Below, one piece after another: positions 50,546 to 59,386 of a stretch of 64,000 nucleotides of DNA. Source of the DNA: Streptomyces rubrogriseus (GTDB taxonomy: Bacteria > Actinomycetota > Actinomycetes > Streptomycetales > Streptomycetaceae). The number at the start of each line of letters is the position of its first letter. Position 1 is the stretch's first letter. Made by a program: the position numbers and the translations under genes. The DNA lies in contig NZ_CP116256.1 in the NCBI RefSeq assembly GCF_027947575.1, positions 8,184,001-8,248,000 on the forward strand, in the 5' to 3' direction. Under the pieces are notes generated by a model. It was not told the origin of the DNA. It saw nothing but the letters and a program-made list of their open reading frames with translations, and ran no database searches.

Positions 50546-51759
50546 CGGAACGTGTCGTGGCCGGGGAAGACGACGTCCGCGCAGTGGCGGCGGGTGGTCA
50601 CGTCGTCGACGTAGGCGCGGAAGACGTCCTCCATCCGCGAGGCCACCAGCTTGGCGTAACCGGGGTGGCCGAGGGTCATGGTGTGGACCTGGGGACGGCC
50701 GTCGCAGACGGAGGAGGCCCACCAGACCGGGTCCGTGGCGCCGCGGCCCGCCTTCCCGGGGACCGCCGGTTCCGGGGTCTCGCCGTCGTCGGTGCTGGCG
50801 AGCTGGAGGTTCTCGGCGACCGGGCCGGTGTAGGTGTGGAGGGAGACGAACCACTCGCCCGGCGTGTCCGGGGTGCTGAGCCAGTCGTGCGCGTCGGCCA
50901 GCTTCGCGTACACCCTGTCGGCGTGGCCGAGGGAGAGCACGAGACCGCAGCTCTCGTCCCACACCCGGCCGTCGGTGCGGCTCTCGATGACCTCGTCCGG
51001 GTAGGGCGACCGGCCGGCGAGGCCGGTCTTCCCGTACCAGGCGCAGGTTCCCTCCGCCCGCGCCGCCGGGACGGGCCCCGCGGTCAGGGCGGGCACGTGG
51101 TCCGGGGCGTCCGGCAGGCGGTCGGCGCAGCCGAGCCGGTCGGCGAGGTTGTTGGCGGTTTCCACGGCCGTGTCGGCGAGGACGTCGCGGTCGTGGCCGC
51201 TCACCTGGCTGCCGCGCCGCGGCATCAACTCGGCCCGCGCCCACAGGGCCCGCACGGACTTGTCCTCCGTCGTTCCTTCCTCGCACGGCAGTTGCACGGT
51301 GACCGAGGAGTCGGTGACGCGGCCGGCGATGTCGCCGCCCAGGGGCTGCGGCGGGTAGGTGGCCCGGCCGAGTATGTCGAGCGGGCCGTTCCTCGGCGCG
51401 TCCGCGATCCGAGGCTGGCCGGCCGGCAGGACGCCCATCGCGCCGGTGAAGAACCAGCGGGTACCGGTGTCGGTGCCGGCCCGTTCACCGGCCTCCGTGC
51501 TGAAGATCTCGCAGTCGTGCGGGATCCCCGTGTCCGGGTCGAAGCTGCCGTCGTCGAGCTTCCGGTGCGTGATGGTGCCGCCCGCTTCGGAGAGGTCCAG
51601 CACCCGGCCCGCCGGGACGAGTCCCCCGCAGGCCGCGTCGATCTGCCGGTGGTTGTTCCACACCAGCCAGATCTCCCGGCCGCTCCAGCCGATGGCCACC
51701 ACGGCGGCCAGGCACAGCACGACGTTGACCGTCCTGCGCACCCCGTCCGGTATCCGCAC
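50524..51759 (-). CDS. membrane-anchored extracellular protein, function unknown
   Basis: The 411-residue product has one N-terminal membrane helix (TVNVVLCLAAVVAIGWSGRE). A large exterior domain with many spaced Cys residues (AACGG, HDCEIF, QLPCEEG, LGCADR, GTCAWYG, ESCGLV, SSVCDG, RHCADV) is probably disulfide-bonded. Trp/Tyr/Asp-rich segments suggest a folded domain, but I do not recognise the family. GTG 51759 has GGGGGAG close upstream. Confidence 0.78.
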   Translation of the reverse strand: MRIPDGVRRTVNVVLCLAAVVAIGWSGREIWLVWNNHRQIDAACGGLVPAGRVLDLSEAGGTITHRKLDDGSFDPDTGIPHDCEIFSTEAGERAGTDTGTRWFFTGAMGVLPAGQPRIADAPRNGPLDILGRATYPPQPLGGDIAGRVTDSSVTVQLPCEEGTTEDKSVRALWARAELMPRRGSQVSGHDRDVLADTAVETANNLADRLGCADRLPDAPDHVPALTAGPVPAARAEGTCAWYGKTGLAGRSPYPDEVIESRTDGRVWDESCGLVLSLGHADRVYAKLADAHDWLSTPDTPGEWFVSLHTYTGPVAENLQLASTDDGETPEPAVPGKAGRGATDPVWWASSVCDGRPQVHTMTLGHPGYAKLVASRMEDVFRAYVDDVTTRRHCADVVFPGHDTFRADWGES

Positions 51760-51821
51760 CGCTCCCCCGTCCCCCGGCAGCCCCCGTGGGAGCCGCGATC
51801 ACGGACGAACCTAACAGGTGC

Positions 51822-52661
51822 CTACTCGGGAGAGGCGGGGGCCGGTTCCGGTACGTCGAAGACCTCGCCGTTGCGCGGGACGCCGATGCCGGTCCAGGTG
51901 AAGGGGACGCCCCGCGCGGTGTCCGGGTCGGGTCCGTCCATCAGCTGGAAGTGGACGTGCGGCTCGGTGGAGTTGCCGGAGTTGCCGCACCGGGCGAGGA
52001 CCTGGCCGGCCCGGACGCGGTCGCCCTCCCGGACGGCGAAGGAGCCTCGCTGGACGTGGGCGTACAGGGCGTACGTACCGTCGGCTGCTTCCAGCACCAG
52101 GTGATTGCCGACGATGCGGCGGACCCCCGCCAGTTCCCGCACCGAGCCCTCGACGAGCATCAGGTATAGCAGCGCGGGCAGCGAGGTGCGGCCCAGGTGG
52201 TCGCGCTGGCCGTCGTCGGCGCGTACGACCGTGCCGTCGGCCACCGCGAGGACCGGGGCGCCGAACGCCGGGAAGTCGCGGCTGCGCCGGGCGAGCGGCC
52301 ACAGGGCTCGGAAGCCGGGGCGGGCGCCGGGCTCCGGCTCGGCGACGAGGTCGATGGCGAAGGTCTGGCCGTAGGCGTGGACGCCGTGGCTCGGGGTGCG
52401 GTCTGCCGGGCTGTTCAGCGCGGACCAGCGGCCGGTGACGGGCGGGGCGACCTCCACGGGCTCGGGGGACCTGCCGGGCGCGTCCGGGGCGCCGCCGTTC
52501 CAGCGGTTGACCACCGTGATGAGGACGTACGCGAGGACCAGCGGCAGGAAGACGCTCCACCACGGGAAGCCCGGGTCGAAGAGGACGCCGACGACCACCA
52601 GGGCCAGGAAGACGAGCTGGAGCACCCGGAAAGTGATCATGGCGAGCTTGCGTGCGGACAT
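51822..52661 (-). CDS. membrane-bound M23-family peptidase
   Basis: The 279-residue product has two N-terminal membrane helices (LVFLALVVVGVLFDPGF, WSVFLPLVLAYVLITVV) and an exterior LytM/M23 domain. This has VLAVADGTVVRADD, NHLVLEAADGTYALYAHVQRG and GNSTEPHVHFQL. The HxH zinc motif is present, while the usual upstream HxxxD region is diverged (HGVHAYGQTFAIDLV). It may be a wall hydrolase or an inactive scaffold. ATG 52661 has GGGGGA eight bases upstream. It forms an operon with the ArsR-type gene 69 bp upstream. Confidence 0.88.
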   Translation of the reverse strand: MSARKLAMITFRVLQLVFLALVVVGVLFDPGFPWWSVFLPLVLAYVLITVVNRWNGGAPDAPGRSPEPVEVAPPVTGRWSALNSPADRTPSHGVHAYGQTFAIDLVAEPEPGARPGFRALWPLARRSRDFPAFGAPVLAVADGTVVRADDGQRDHLGRTSLPALLYLMLVEGSVRELAGVRRIVGNHLVLEAADGTYALYAHVQRGSFAVREGDRVRAGQVLARCGNSGNSTEPHVHFQLMDGPDPDTARGVPFTWTGIGVPRNGEVFDVPEPAPASPE

Positions 52662-52729
52662 CGTTCGTTCCCCCTTGCTCGTGACGGTCCTGACCCTCCT
52701 GACGGTGCTGACCGTCTTGGCGGTCCCGT

Positions 52730-53233
52730 TCAGTTCCGTGCGGTCGACAGCGCCACCAGCAGCGGCACGACCCGTCCCGGCGGCACCTCGTGACGGCCCC
52801 GGCCGGTGGTGTGCAGCCAGCCGGCGCCGGTGAGCTGGCGCAGGTGGTGGTAGATCTGGCCGGTCGTGCCCATCCCGTCCAGCTCGGCCAGCTCGGCGGC
52901 GGTGCGCCGCCCCCCGAGCACCTCCCGCAGCAGCCGCAGCCGCACGGGGTGCCCAAGGGCCGCGAACACCTCGGCGGACTCGGCCCAGTCGACGTCCAGG
53001 AGGCCCTCGACCAGCGCGCCGTGCTGCCAGGCGTACTGCTCCCCGGTCGGCAGGCGGACGGAGCCGGTGAACAGGACACCTCCGGCCGTGGCCTTCAGCT
53101 CCGCCAACTGCTCCTTCAGACCTTCCAGGGCCCAGAGGTCGCCCTCCTTGGGCCCGGGGGCGGGCCGGTCAGCGGCCTCCAGGGCGGCGAGGCGCCGCTC
53201 GAGGTCGGCCACGCGTTGTTCCAGTTGCTCCAC
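52730..53233 (-). CDS. ArsR-like winged-helix regulator with N-terminal coiled coil
   Basis: The 167-residue product begins with a coiled coil (MEQLEQRVADLERRLAALEA). It ends in an ArsR-type helix-turn-helix (FAALGHPVRLRLLREVLGG, RTAAELAELDGMGTTGQIYH, HLRQLTGAGWL). No metal-binding Cys pair is present, so the signal may be a protein or small organic ligand. The gene precedes the M23 peptidase, which it probably controls, and has a perfect 18-bp palindrome just upstream. GTG 53233 is the start. Confidence 0.88.
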   Translation of the reverse strand: MEQLEQRVADLERRLAALEAADRPAPGPKEGDLWALEGLKEQLAELKATAGGVLFTGSVRLPTGEQYAWQHGALVEGLLDVDWAESAEVFAALGHPVRLRLLREVLGGRRTAAELAELDGMGTTGQIYHHLRQLTGAGWLHTTGRGRHEVPPGRVVPLLVALSTARN

Positions 53234-53242
53234 GAGTACGAG

Positions 53243-53260
53243 ATTACGTAGCTACGTAAT
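53243..53260. promoter_or_regulatory. 18-bp perfect palindrome, operator of the ArsR-like regulator
   Basis: ATTACGTAGCTACGTAAT lies ten bases upstream of the regulator's GTG, so a bound dimer would block transcription or translation start. Its AT content contrasts with its surroundings. Autoregulation is the simplest reading. Confidence 0.75.
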
Positions 53261-53360
53261 TTCGCGCAAGCGTCACTCGTACGTGTGTCTGGTCGTGAAA
53301 GGCGGCCCGGGAGGACCCCGGCCCTGGAAACACTGGTCCGCGCCTGGAAGGAGGTGCAAC

Positions 53361-53945
53361 ATGACGGTTATGGCCGAGCACACGTCTCAGATGTCGGTGG
53401 ACGAGTTCGAAACGATCGCTTCCGCCGCTCCCGAGACCGTCACGTTGGAGTTCATTGACGGACGGATCGGGGTCAAGCCGGTGACAGACGGGGACCACAA
53501 CAGCATCGTGTCCTGGCTGGCCAAACGCTGTATGCAGACGCGGCCCGACCTGGACCTGTACCAAGCACAAGGGCTACGCGTCGACGCCTACCGGCAGAGC
53601 AGGGCGCGACCGGACGCCGTGCTCGCGCCAGAGGCCCACTTCGCAGGGCACGGCGAATGGGCCGACCCGGACGGCGCCCTCATGGTCGTCGAAGTCACGT
53701 CGTACGACTCGGACACGGACCGGCGTGACCGGCACGAGAAGCCCGCCGCGTACGGGCAGGCGGGAATCCCCGTGTATCTCCTGATCGACCGGGACGCCTG
53801 CACGGTCACGGTGCACAGCCGTCCGGACCGGCGGGTCGGTGGCTATCGCGACATCCGCCTGACGGATTTCGGCGAGACTGCGGTCCTCCCCGACCCGGTC
53901 GGCATCGAACTCGACACGGAGATCCTCAAGAACTACGTGCGCTGA
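53361..53945 (+). CDS. Uma2-family (DUF820) putative endonuclease
   Basis: The 194-residue product has the PD-(D/E)XK nuclease-like fold of the Uma2/DUF820 family: LEFIDGRIGVKPVTDGDHN, SRARPDAVLAPEAHF, LMVVEVTSYDSDTDRRD with the Asp and Glu-x-Thr positions, and RHEKPAAYGQAGIPVYLLID. The family is greatly expanded in Streptomyces and the substrates are unknown. ATG 53361 has an ideal AAGGAGGT site. The gene stands alone between the ArsR palindrome and purL. Confidence 0.9.
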   Translation: MTVMAEHTSQMSVDEFETIASAAPETVTLEFIDGRIGVKPVTDGDHNSIVSWLAKRCMQTRPDLDLYQAQGLRVDAYRQSRARPDAVLAPEAHFAGHGEWADPDGALMVVEVTSYDSDTDRRDRHEKPAAYGQAGIPVYLLIDRDACTVTVHSRPDRRVGGYRDIRLTDFGETAVLPDPVGIELDTEILKNYVR

Positions 53946-53951
53946 GACGAC

Positions 53952-53985
53952 GAGGTCCCGCCCGGAACCCACCGGACGGGACCTC
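53952..53985. terminator. terminator between convergent Uma2 gene and purL
   Basis: GAGGTCCCGCCCGG (53952-53965) and CCGGACGGGACCTC (53972-53985) pair with one mismatch around a six-base loop, between two convergent stop codons. Confidence 0.75.
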
Positions 53986-54006
53986 TGCTTCGCAGCGAGT
54001 GTGCGA

Positions 54007-56265
54007 CTACGCCAGCAGCCCCGGGATCGTCCCCTCGTGGGCCTCGCGCAGGTCGGTCAGGGGGAGGGTGAACTCGCCCTGGACCTCGACCGCGTCGCCG
54101 TCGACCACGCCGATGCGGGTGACCGGCAGGCCGCGGGCGCCGCACATGTCGTTGAAGCGGACCTCCTCCGAGCGCGGGACGGCGACGACCGCGCGGCCCG
54201 CCGACTCCGAGAAGAGGAAGGTGAAGGCGTCGAGCCCGTCCGGTACGACCAGACGCGCGCCCTTGCCGCCCAGCAGCGCCGACTCGACGACCGCCTGGAC
54301 CAGACCGCCGTCGGACAGGTCGTGCGCGGAGTCGATCATGCCGTCGCGGGAGGCGGAGATCAGGATCTCGCCGAGCAGGCGCTCGCGCTCCAGGTCGACC
54401 TTGGGCGGCAGGCCGCCGAGGTGGTCGTGGATCACCTGGGACCAGGCCGAGCCGCCGAACTCCTCACGCGTGTCGCCCAGCAGGTACAGCAGCTGGCCGT
54501 CCTCCTGGAAGGCGACCGGCGTGCGGCGGGCCACGTCGTCGATGACGCCGAGGACCGCGACCACCGGGGTGGGGTGGATGGCGGCCTCGCCGGTCTGGTT
54601 GTAGAGCGAGACGTTGCCGCCGGTCACCGGGGTGCCGAGCTGGAGGCAGCCGTCCGCCAGGCCGCGCACGGCCTCCGCGAACTGCCACATGACCGCCGGG
54701 TCCTCCGGCGAGCCGAAGTTCAGGCAGTCGGAGACCGCGAGCGGCTTCGCGCCGGTCGTGGCCACGTTGCGGTAGGCCTCCGCCAGCGCCAGCTGCGCGC
54801 CCGTGTACGGGTCGAGCTTGGCGTAGCGGCCGTTGCCGTCGGTGGCGATGGCGACGCCGAGGCCGGACTCCTCGTCCACCCGGATCATGCCCGAGTCCTC
54901 GGGCTGGGCGAGGACGGTGTTGCCCTGCACGAAGTGGTCGTACTGCTGGGTGATCCACTGCTTGGACGCCTGGTTGGGCGAGCCGACCAGCTTGAGGACC
55001 TGGGCCTTCAGCTCGTCGGACGTGCCCGGCCGGGGCAGCTTGTTCGCGTCGTCGGCCTGGAGGGCGTCCTGCCAGTCGGGGCGGGCGTAGGGGCGCTCGT
55101 AGACCGGGCCGTCGTGGGCGACCGTGCGCGGGTCGACGTCGACGATCTTGCCGCCGTGCCAGAAGATCTCGAGGCGGTCGCCGTCCGTGACCTCACCGAT
55201 CACCGTGGCGATGACGTCCCACTTGTCGCAGATCTCCAGGAAGCGGTCGACCTTCTCCGGCTCGACGACCGCGCACATGCGTTCCTGCGACTCGCTCATG
55301 AGGATTTCCTCGGGCGAGAGGGTCGAGTCGCGCAGCGGGACGTCGTCCAGGGTGACGCGCATGCCGCCGGAGCCGTTCGACGCCAGTTCGCTGGTCGCGC
55401 AGGACAGGCCCGCCGCGCCGAGGTCCTGGATGCCGACGACCAGCTTCTCGGCGAAGGCCTCCAGGGTGCACTCGATGAGGAGCTTCTCCTGGAAGGGGTC
55501 GCCGACCTGGACGGCGGGGCGCTTGGAGGGCTTGGCGTCGTCGAAGGTCTCACTCGCCAGGATCGACGCGCCGCCGATGCCGTCGCCGCCGGTGCGGGCG
55601 CCGTACAGGATGACCTTGTTGCCCGCGCCGGACGCCTTCGCGAGGTGGATGTCCTCGTGCCGCATGACGCCGATGGCACCGGCGTTGACCAGCGGGTTGC
55701 CCTGGTAGCAGGCGTCGAAGACGACCTCGCCGCCGATGTTGGGCAGGCCCAGGCAGTTGCCGTAGCCGCCGATGCCGGCGACGACGCCCGGGAGGACGCG
55801 CTTGGTGTCCGGGTGGTCCGCGGCACCGAAGCGCAGCGGGTCCACGACAGCCACCGGCCGCGCGCCCATCGCGATGATGTCGCGGACGATGCCGCCGACG
55901 CCCGTGGCCGCGCCCTGGTAGGGCTCCACGTACGACGGGTGGTTGTGCGACTCGACCTTGAAGGTGACCGCATAGCCCTGGCCGACGTCGACCACACCGG
56001 CGTTCTCGCCGATGCCGACGAGCATGGCGTCGGACTGGGGTGCCTTCTCGCCGAACTGGCGCAGGTGCACCTTGCTGCTCTTGTACGAGCAGTGCTCGGA
56101 CCACATGACGGAGTACATGGCCAGCTCCGCCCCGGTGGGGCGGCGGCCGAGGATCTCGACGACCCGCTCGTACTCGTCCTTCTTCAGGCCCAGCTCGGCC
56201 CAGGGCAGCTCGACGTCGGGGGTCGCGGTCGCGTGCTCGACCGTGTCCAGAGGCGTCCGGCTCAT
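54007..56265 (-). CDS. purL: phosphoribosylformylglycinamidine synthase subunit PurL
   Basis: This is the 752-residue catalytic subunit that converts FGAR to FGAM using ammonia delivered by PurQ within a PurLQS complex. Diagnostic sequences are [70 protein letters not shown] and [19 protein letters not shown]. Its ATG overlaps the purQ stop (ATGA), so the two are translationally coupled. Confidence 0.97.
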   Translation of the reverse strand: MSRTPLDTVEHATATPDVELPWAELGLKKDEYERVVEILGRRPTGAELAMYSVMWSEHCSYKSSKVHLRQFGEKAPQSDAMLVGIGENAGVVDVGQGYAVTFKVESHNHPSYVEPYQGAATGVGGIVRDIIAMGARPVAVVDPLRFGAADHPDTKRVLPGVVAGIGGYGNCLGLPNIGGEVVFDACYQGNPLVNAGAIGVMRHEDIHLAKASGAGNKVILYGARTGGDGIGGASILASETFDDAKPSKRPAVQVGDPFQEKLLIECTLEAFAEKLVVGIQDLGAAGLSCATSELASNGSGGMRVTLDDVPLRDSTLSPEEILMSESQERMCAVVEPEKVDRFLEICDKWDVIATVIGEVTDGDRLEIFWHGGKIVDVDPRTVAHDGPVYERPYARPDWQDALQADDANKLPRPGTSDELKAQVLKLVGSPNQASKQWITQQYDHFVQGNTVLAQPEDSGMIRVDEESGLGVAIATDGNGRYAKLDPYTGAQLALAEAYRNVATTGAKPLAVSDCLNFGSPEDPAVMWQFAEAVRGLADGCLQLGTPVTGGNVSLYNQTGEAAIHPTPVVAVLGVIDDVARRTPVAFQEDGQLLYLLGDTREEFGGSAWSQVIHDHLGGLPPKVDLERERLLGEILISASRDGMIDSAHDLSDGGLVQAVVESALLGGKGARLVVPDGLDAFTFLFSESAGRAVVAVPRSEEVRFNDMCGARGLPVTRIGVVDGDAVEVQGEFTLPLTDLREAHEGTIPGLLA

Positions 56266-56942
56266 GCGTTGACCAGCTTCTTGAGGATCGAGGTGAAGAA
56301 CGGCAGTCCGTCGGTACGGCCCGTACCGATCAGCGACTCGACGGCGTGCTCGGGGTGCGGCATGAGGCCGACGACGTTCCCGGCGGCGTTGGTGATGCCG
56401 GCGATGTCGTTGAGCGAGCCGTTGGGGTTCAGGTCCAGGTAGCGGAAGGCCACCCGACCCTCGGCCTCCAGCTCGTCCAGCGTGCGCCGGTCGGCGACGT
56501 AGCGCCCGTCCATGTTCTTCAGCGGGATGTGGATCTCCTGACCGGCGGTGTAGTCGCTGGTCCAGGAGGTGTCCGCGTTCTCCACCCGCAGCTTCTGGTC
56601 GCGGCAGATGAAGTGCAGGTGGTCGTTGCCCAGCATGCCTCCCGGCAGCAGGTGGGCCTCGGTGAGGATCTGGAAGCCGTTGCAGATGCCCAGCACCGGC
56701 AGACCGGCCTTCGCCTGGTCGATGACGGTGTCCATCACCGGCGAGAAGCGCGCGATGGCGCCGGCGCGCAGATAATCGCCGTACGAGAATCCGCCGCACA
56801 GCACCACGGCGTCGACCTGCTTGAGGTCCTTGTCCTTGTGCCAGAGGGCGACGGGTTCGGCTCCGGCGACGCGGATCGCGCGCTGCGTGTCCCGGTCGTC
56901 GAGAGAGCCGGGGAAAGTGACGACGCCAATACGAGCGGTCAC
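56262..56942 (-). CDS. purQ: phosphoribosylformylglycinamidine synthase subunit PurQ
   Basis: This 226-residue class I glutaminase hydrolyses glutamine and supplies ammonia to PurL. The sequence shows [14 protein letters not shown], the nucleophile Cys in [16 protein letters not shown], and the His/Glu pair in [14 protein letters not shown] 56942 overlaps the purS stop (GTGA), which continues the coupled order purS-purQ-purL. Confidence 0.97.
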   Translation of the reverse strand: MTARIGVVTFPGSLDDRDTQRAIRVAGAEPVALWHKDKDLKQVDAVVLCGGFSYGDYLRAGAIARFSPVMDTVIDQAKAGLPVLGICNGFQILTEAHLLPGGMLGNDHLHFICRDQKLRVENADTSWTSDYTAGQEIHIPLKNMDGRYVADRRTLDELEAEGRVAFRYLDLNPNGSLNDIAGITNAAGNVVGLMPHPEHAVESLIGTGRTDGLPFFTSILKKLVNA

Positions 56943-57211
56943 TTCGCCGCCCCCGCGACCACGTCTTCGGACTCGACCTTGACGGTGAAGTCCTCGATCA
57001 CGGTGTTGGCGAGGAAGGATTCCGCAAGATCATGGATGCGGGCGAGGGCGGCGTCGTCGACCGGCCCGTCCACTTCCAGTTCGAATCGCTTTCCCTGGCG
57101 GACGTCCGAGATCCCTTCGAAACCCAGTCGCGGCAGTGCGCGCTGCACCGCCTGGCCCTGGGGGTCGAGGATCTCCGGCTTGAGCATGACGTCGACTACG
57201 ACGCGTGCCAC
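56939..57211 (-). CDS. purS: phosphoribosylformylglycinamidine synthase subunit PurS
   Basis: The 90-residue PurS bridges PurL and PurQ in the FGAM synthase complex. The sequence starts [20 protein letters not shown] and shows [19 protein letters not shown] chose GTG 57211 because GGGAG lies five bases upstream. The GTG at 57217 abuts that site. Confidence 0.95.
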   Translation of the reverse strand: MARVVVDVMLKPEILDPQGQAVQRALPRLGFEGISDVRQGKRFELEVDGPVDDAALARIHDLAESFLANTVIEDFTVKVESEDVVAGAAK

Positions 57212-57561
57212 TGGCACTCCCGGTGTGTGGTGCTGAGCAGGTTCCTTCAGACTACCCGTACAAAATTTCTACGCGCGTAGCCTTGGAGGAAACTACGTGA
57301 GCCCAGTCACGATTCGGCATCGGGAGGGGGCGGTCACGAAAAGCTTCGGGAAAGATCCCGGATCGGGCGCGGACACCTATTGCGCGACGGACACGCGGGC
57401 AGATTTAGTCGGTCTTCCCATTGCAATGCCGGGCACTGTACAAATGAAATGTCATTAGCCGATACTTTGCCCAATTACAGGCGAACAGTCGGCATCATCG
57501 CGGCGTCTCGGCACGTTCGGGCACGTCATCGCGGAGATGCCGCACGAAGGGACCGATATTC
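57212..57561. other. 350-bp divergent region between purS and the Lsr2-like gene
   Basis: No gene is visible. It is distinctly AT-richer than the surroundings between about 57,420 and 57,490 (for example CAAATGAAATGTCATTAGCC). Lsr2-type proteins prefer AT-rich DNA, so this could be an autoregulatory site. It must also hold the purSQL promoter. Confidence 0.5.
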
Positions 57562-57879
57562 GTGGCGCAGCGTGTCGTGGTCACTCTCTTTGACGACATC
57601 GACGGCTCGGAAGCGGCGGAGACGATCGCCTTCGGAGTCGACGGCCGGATGTACGAGATCGACCTGAACGAAGCCAATGCCCGGAAACTGCGCAAGGCGC
57701 TCGAGCCGTACGTCTCGGCCGGCCGCAAGCGCTCCCGGTCCGGCAAGGCCTACCGGCAGACGGAGGTCGCCCCCGACCCGGCGGCGGTCCGCGCCTGGGC
57801 CCAGGCGAACAAGATGGACGTGCCCGCGCGGGGCCGGATCCCGAAGAAGGTGTACGAGGCGTTCGCCGAGGCGCGGTGA
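57562..57879 (+). CDS. lsrL: Lsr2-family nucleoid-associated protein (LsrL-like)
   Basis: The 105-residue product has the N-terminal oligomerisation domain of Lsr2 (MAQRVVVTLFDDIDGSEAAE, then YEIDLNEANARKLRKALEPY). The C-terminal DNA-binding domain carries an RGR AT-hook-like core (VRAWAQANKMDVPARGRIPK). Lsr2 coats AT-rich DNA and silences xenogeneic genes. Streptomyces have a main Lsr2 and this paralogue, called LsrL. GTG 57562 has GAAGGGA upstream. Confidence 0.93.
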   Translation: MAQRVVVTLFDDIDGSEAAETIAFGVDGRMYEIDLNEANARKLRKALEPYVSAGRKRSRSGKAYRQTEVAPDPAAVRAWAQANKMDVPARGRIPKKVYEAFAEAR

Positions 57880-57961
57880 GCCGTGCGTGCGGTACGCCGT
57901 GCGTGCGGTGAGCCGGCGGGAGCGGCCGACGGCCGCTCAGCCGCCCCTCGCGGCAACCGAC

Positions 57962-57992
57962 TTGCGCGGCACCCCGGGTGATCAGCTAAAGT
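57962..57992 (+). promoter_or_regulatory. promoter of tRNA-Gly(UCC)
   Basis: TTGCGC (57962-57967) and TAAAGT (57987-57992) are 19 bp apart and 48 bp upstream of the tRNA. The spacing is slightly long. Confidence 0.5.
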
Positions 57993-58040
57993 CTGGAGCA
58001 CGCCGAGGGGCGAGGCCGAAAGGCCCAGCTCACGGAACAT

Positions 58041-58112
58041 GCGGGTGTAGTTCAGTAGTAGAACATCCCCCTTCCAGGGGGAAGGCGCAGTGTGCAATTC
58101 CTGTCACCCGCT
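58041..58112 (+). tRNA. tRNA-Gly (UCC) with non-canonical D- and T-loops
   Basis: The acceptor GCGGGTG/CACCCGC, D-stem GTTC/GAAC and anticodon stem TCCCC/GGGGA are all paired, with loop CTTCCAG giving anticodon TCC. The D-loop is AGTAGTA, so the usual G18-G19 is AG. Where a T-loop with TTC and a GG-flanked stem should be, it reads CAGTGTGCAATTCCTG. No canonical T54-T55-C56 exists, and the T-stem pairs only with an eight-base loop and a mismatch. See findings. Confidence 0.85.
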
Positions 58113-58193
58113 CTGCACCGCCGTACCAATGGTCCGATGGGATCAGGTAGGCTGGTGCTCGCACCGATCGGTGAACGCCGGTCGGGAGCAACT

Positions 58194-58266
58194 GCGGACG
58201 TAGCTCAGTTGGTAGAGCGCAACCTTGCCAAGGTTGAGGTCGCGAGTTCGAGCCTCGTCGTCCGCT
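58194..58266 (+). tRNA. tRNA-Gly (GCC), copy 1
   Basis: The 73-nt canonical cloverleaf has acceptor GCGGACG/CGTCCGC, D-loop AGTTGGTA, anticodon loop TTGCCAA (GCC) and T-loop GTTCGAGC. It is a normal counterpart to the odd tRNA-Gly 81 bp upstream. Confidence 0.95.
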
Positions 58267-58274
58267 CTGGCATC

Positions 58275-58304
58275 AGACCCCGGTCCCTGGGACCGGGGTC
58301 TTTT
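58275..58304 (+). terminator. terminator after tRNA-Gly(GCC) copy 1
   Basis: AGACCCCGGTCCC (58275-58287) and GGGACCGGGGTCT (58289-58301) form a near-continuous stem, followed by TTTT. Confidence 0.85.
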
Positions 58305-58336
58305 CGTGTGCCCGGGCCCGGGTGCCCGGCGGCTCT

Positions 58337-58361
58337 GACATTTGTCATGTCCGGTGATGAC
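58337..58361. promoter_or_regulatory. overlapping inverted repeats upstream of the ABC/two-component operon
   Basis: GACAT-N5-ATGTC (58337-58351) and GTCAT-N8-ATGAC (58344-58361) overlap, 45-70 bp before the first start codon. NarL/LuxR-type response regulators bind such repeats, so this is the likely site for the operon's own regulator. Confidence 0.55.
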
Positions 58362-58405
58362 GGCTCGCACTGTCGCACCGCCCGGTGCGCCGGAATGCTC
58401 GAAGC

Positions 58406-59386
58406 ATGCAAACGAACGAGCACGAACACGTGATTGAGGTCACCGACCTTCGGCGTGTGTACGGGGGCGGGTTCGAGGCCGTGCGCGGAATCGACTTCTC
58501 CGTGCGCCGCGGTGAGGTCTTCGCCCTGCTCGGCACCAACGGCGCCGGCAAGACGTCGACGGTCGAGCTCCTGGAGGGGCTGGCCGCCCCGGCCGGCGGA
58601 CGGGTGCGGGTCCTCGGACACGACCCGTACACCGAGCGGGCCGCCGTGCGCCCCCGCACCGGGGTCATGCTCCAGGAGGGCGGCTTCCCCTCCGAGCTGA
58701 CGGTCGCCGAGACGGCACGGATGTGGGCCGGGTGCGTCAGCGGCGCCCGGCCGCCGGCCGAGGTGCTGGCGCTGGTCGGTCTGGAGGCGAAGTCCGACAC
58801 CCGCGTGAAGCAGCTGTCCGGGGGCCAGCGGCGCCGCCTGGACCTGGCGCTCGCGCTGCTCGGCGACCCCGAGGTGCTCTTCCTCGACGAGCCCAGCACC
58901 GGCCTGGACGCCGAAGGCCGCCGGGACACCTGGGAGTTGGTGGGCGCCCTGCGCGACCAGGGCACGACGGTGCTGCTGACCACGCACTACCTGGAGGAGG
59001 CCGAGCACCTCGCCGACCGGCTCGCGATCATGCACGACGGCCGGATCGCCGCCACCGGCACCCCGGCCGAGGTGACCGCCGCGCAGCCGTCCCACATCTC
59101 CTTCGAACTGCCCGACGGCTACTTCGTGGGCGACCTGCCGCCGCTGGCCGAACTCGGGGTGAGCGACCACGAGATCGACGGCCGGACGGTGAAGCTGCGC
59201 ACCCGGGAACTCCAGCGCGCGGCCACCGGCCTGCTGGTGTGGGCCGCGCAGGCCGCGGTGGAGCTGCGCCGCCTGGACGTGCGCTCGGCCTCCCTGGAGG
59301 AGGCCTTCCTCAGCATCGCCAAGCAGGTGTCGGCGAGGTCGGACGGCACCGCGACGGACACGACGGAGAAGGAGTACGCGGCATGA
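58406..59386 (+). CDS. ABC transporter ATP-binding protein
   Basis: The 326-residue product is the ATPase of an ABC-2 type exporter. Motifs in order: Walker A LLGTNGAGKTSTVELL, signature QLSGGQRRRLDLALALL, Walker B EVLFLDEPSTGLD, and the H-loop TTHYLEEAEH. The C-terminal 80 residues (LRTRELQRAATGLL) match exporter-specific domains. ATG 58406 is chosen; an in-frame ATG at 58385 lies earlier. Its stop overlaps the permease start (ATGA). Confidence 0.95.
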   Translation: MQTNEHEHVIEVTDLRRVYGGGFEAVRGIDFSVRRGEVFALLGTNGAGKTSTVELLEGLAAPAGGRVRVLGHDPYTERAAVRPRTGVMLQEGGFPSELTVAETARMWAGCVSGARPPAEVLALVGLEAKSDTRVKQLSGGQRRRLDLALALLGDPEVLFLDEPSTGLDAEGRRDTWELVGALRDQGTTVLLTTHYLEEAEHLADRLAIMHDGRIAATGTPAEVTAAQPSHISFELPDGYFVGDLPPLAELGVSDHEIDGRTVKLRTRELQRAATGLLVWAAQAAVELRRLDVRSASLEEAFLSIAKQVSARSDGTATDTTEKEYAA

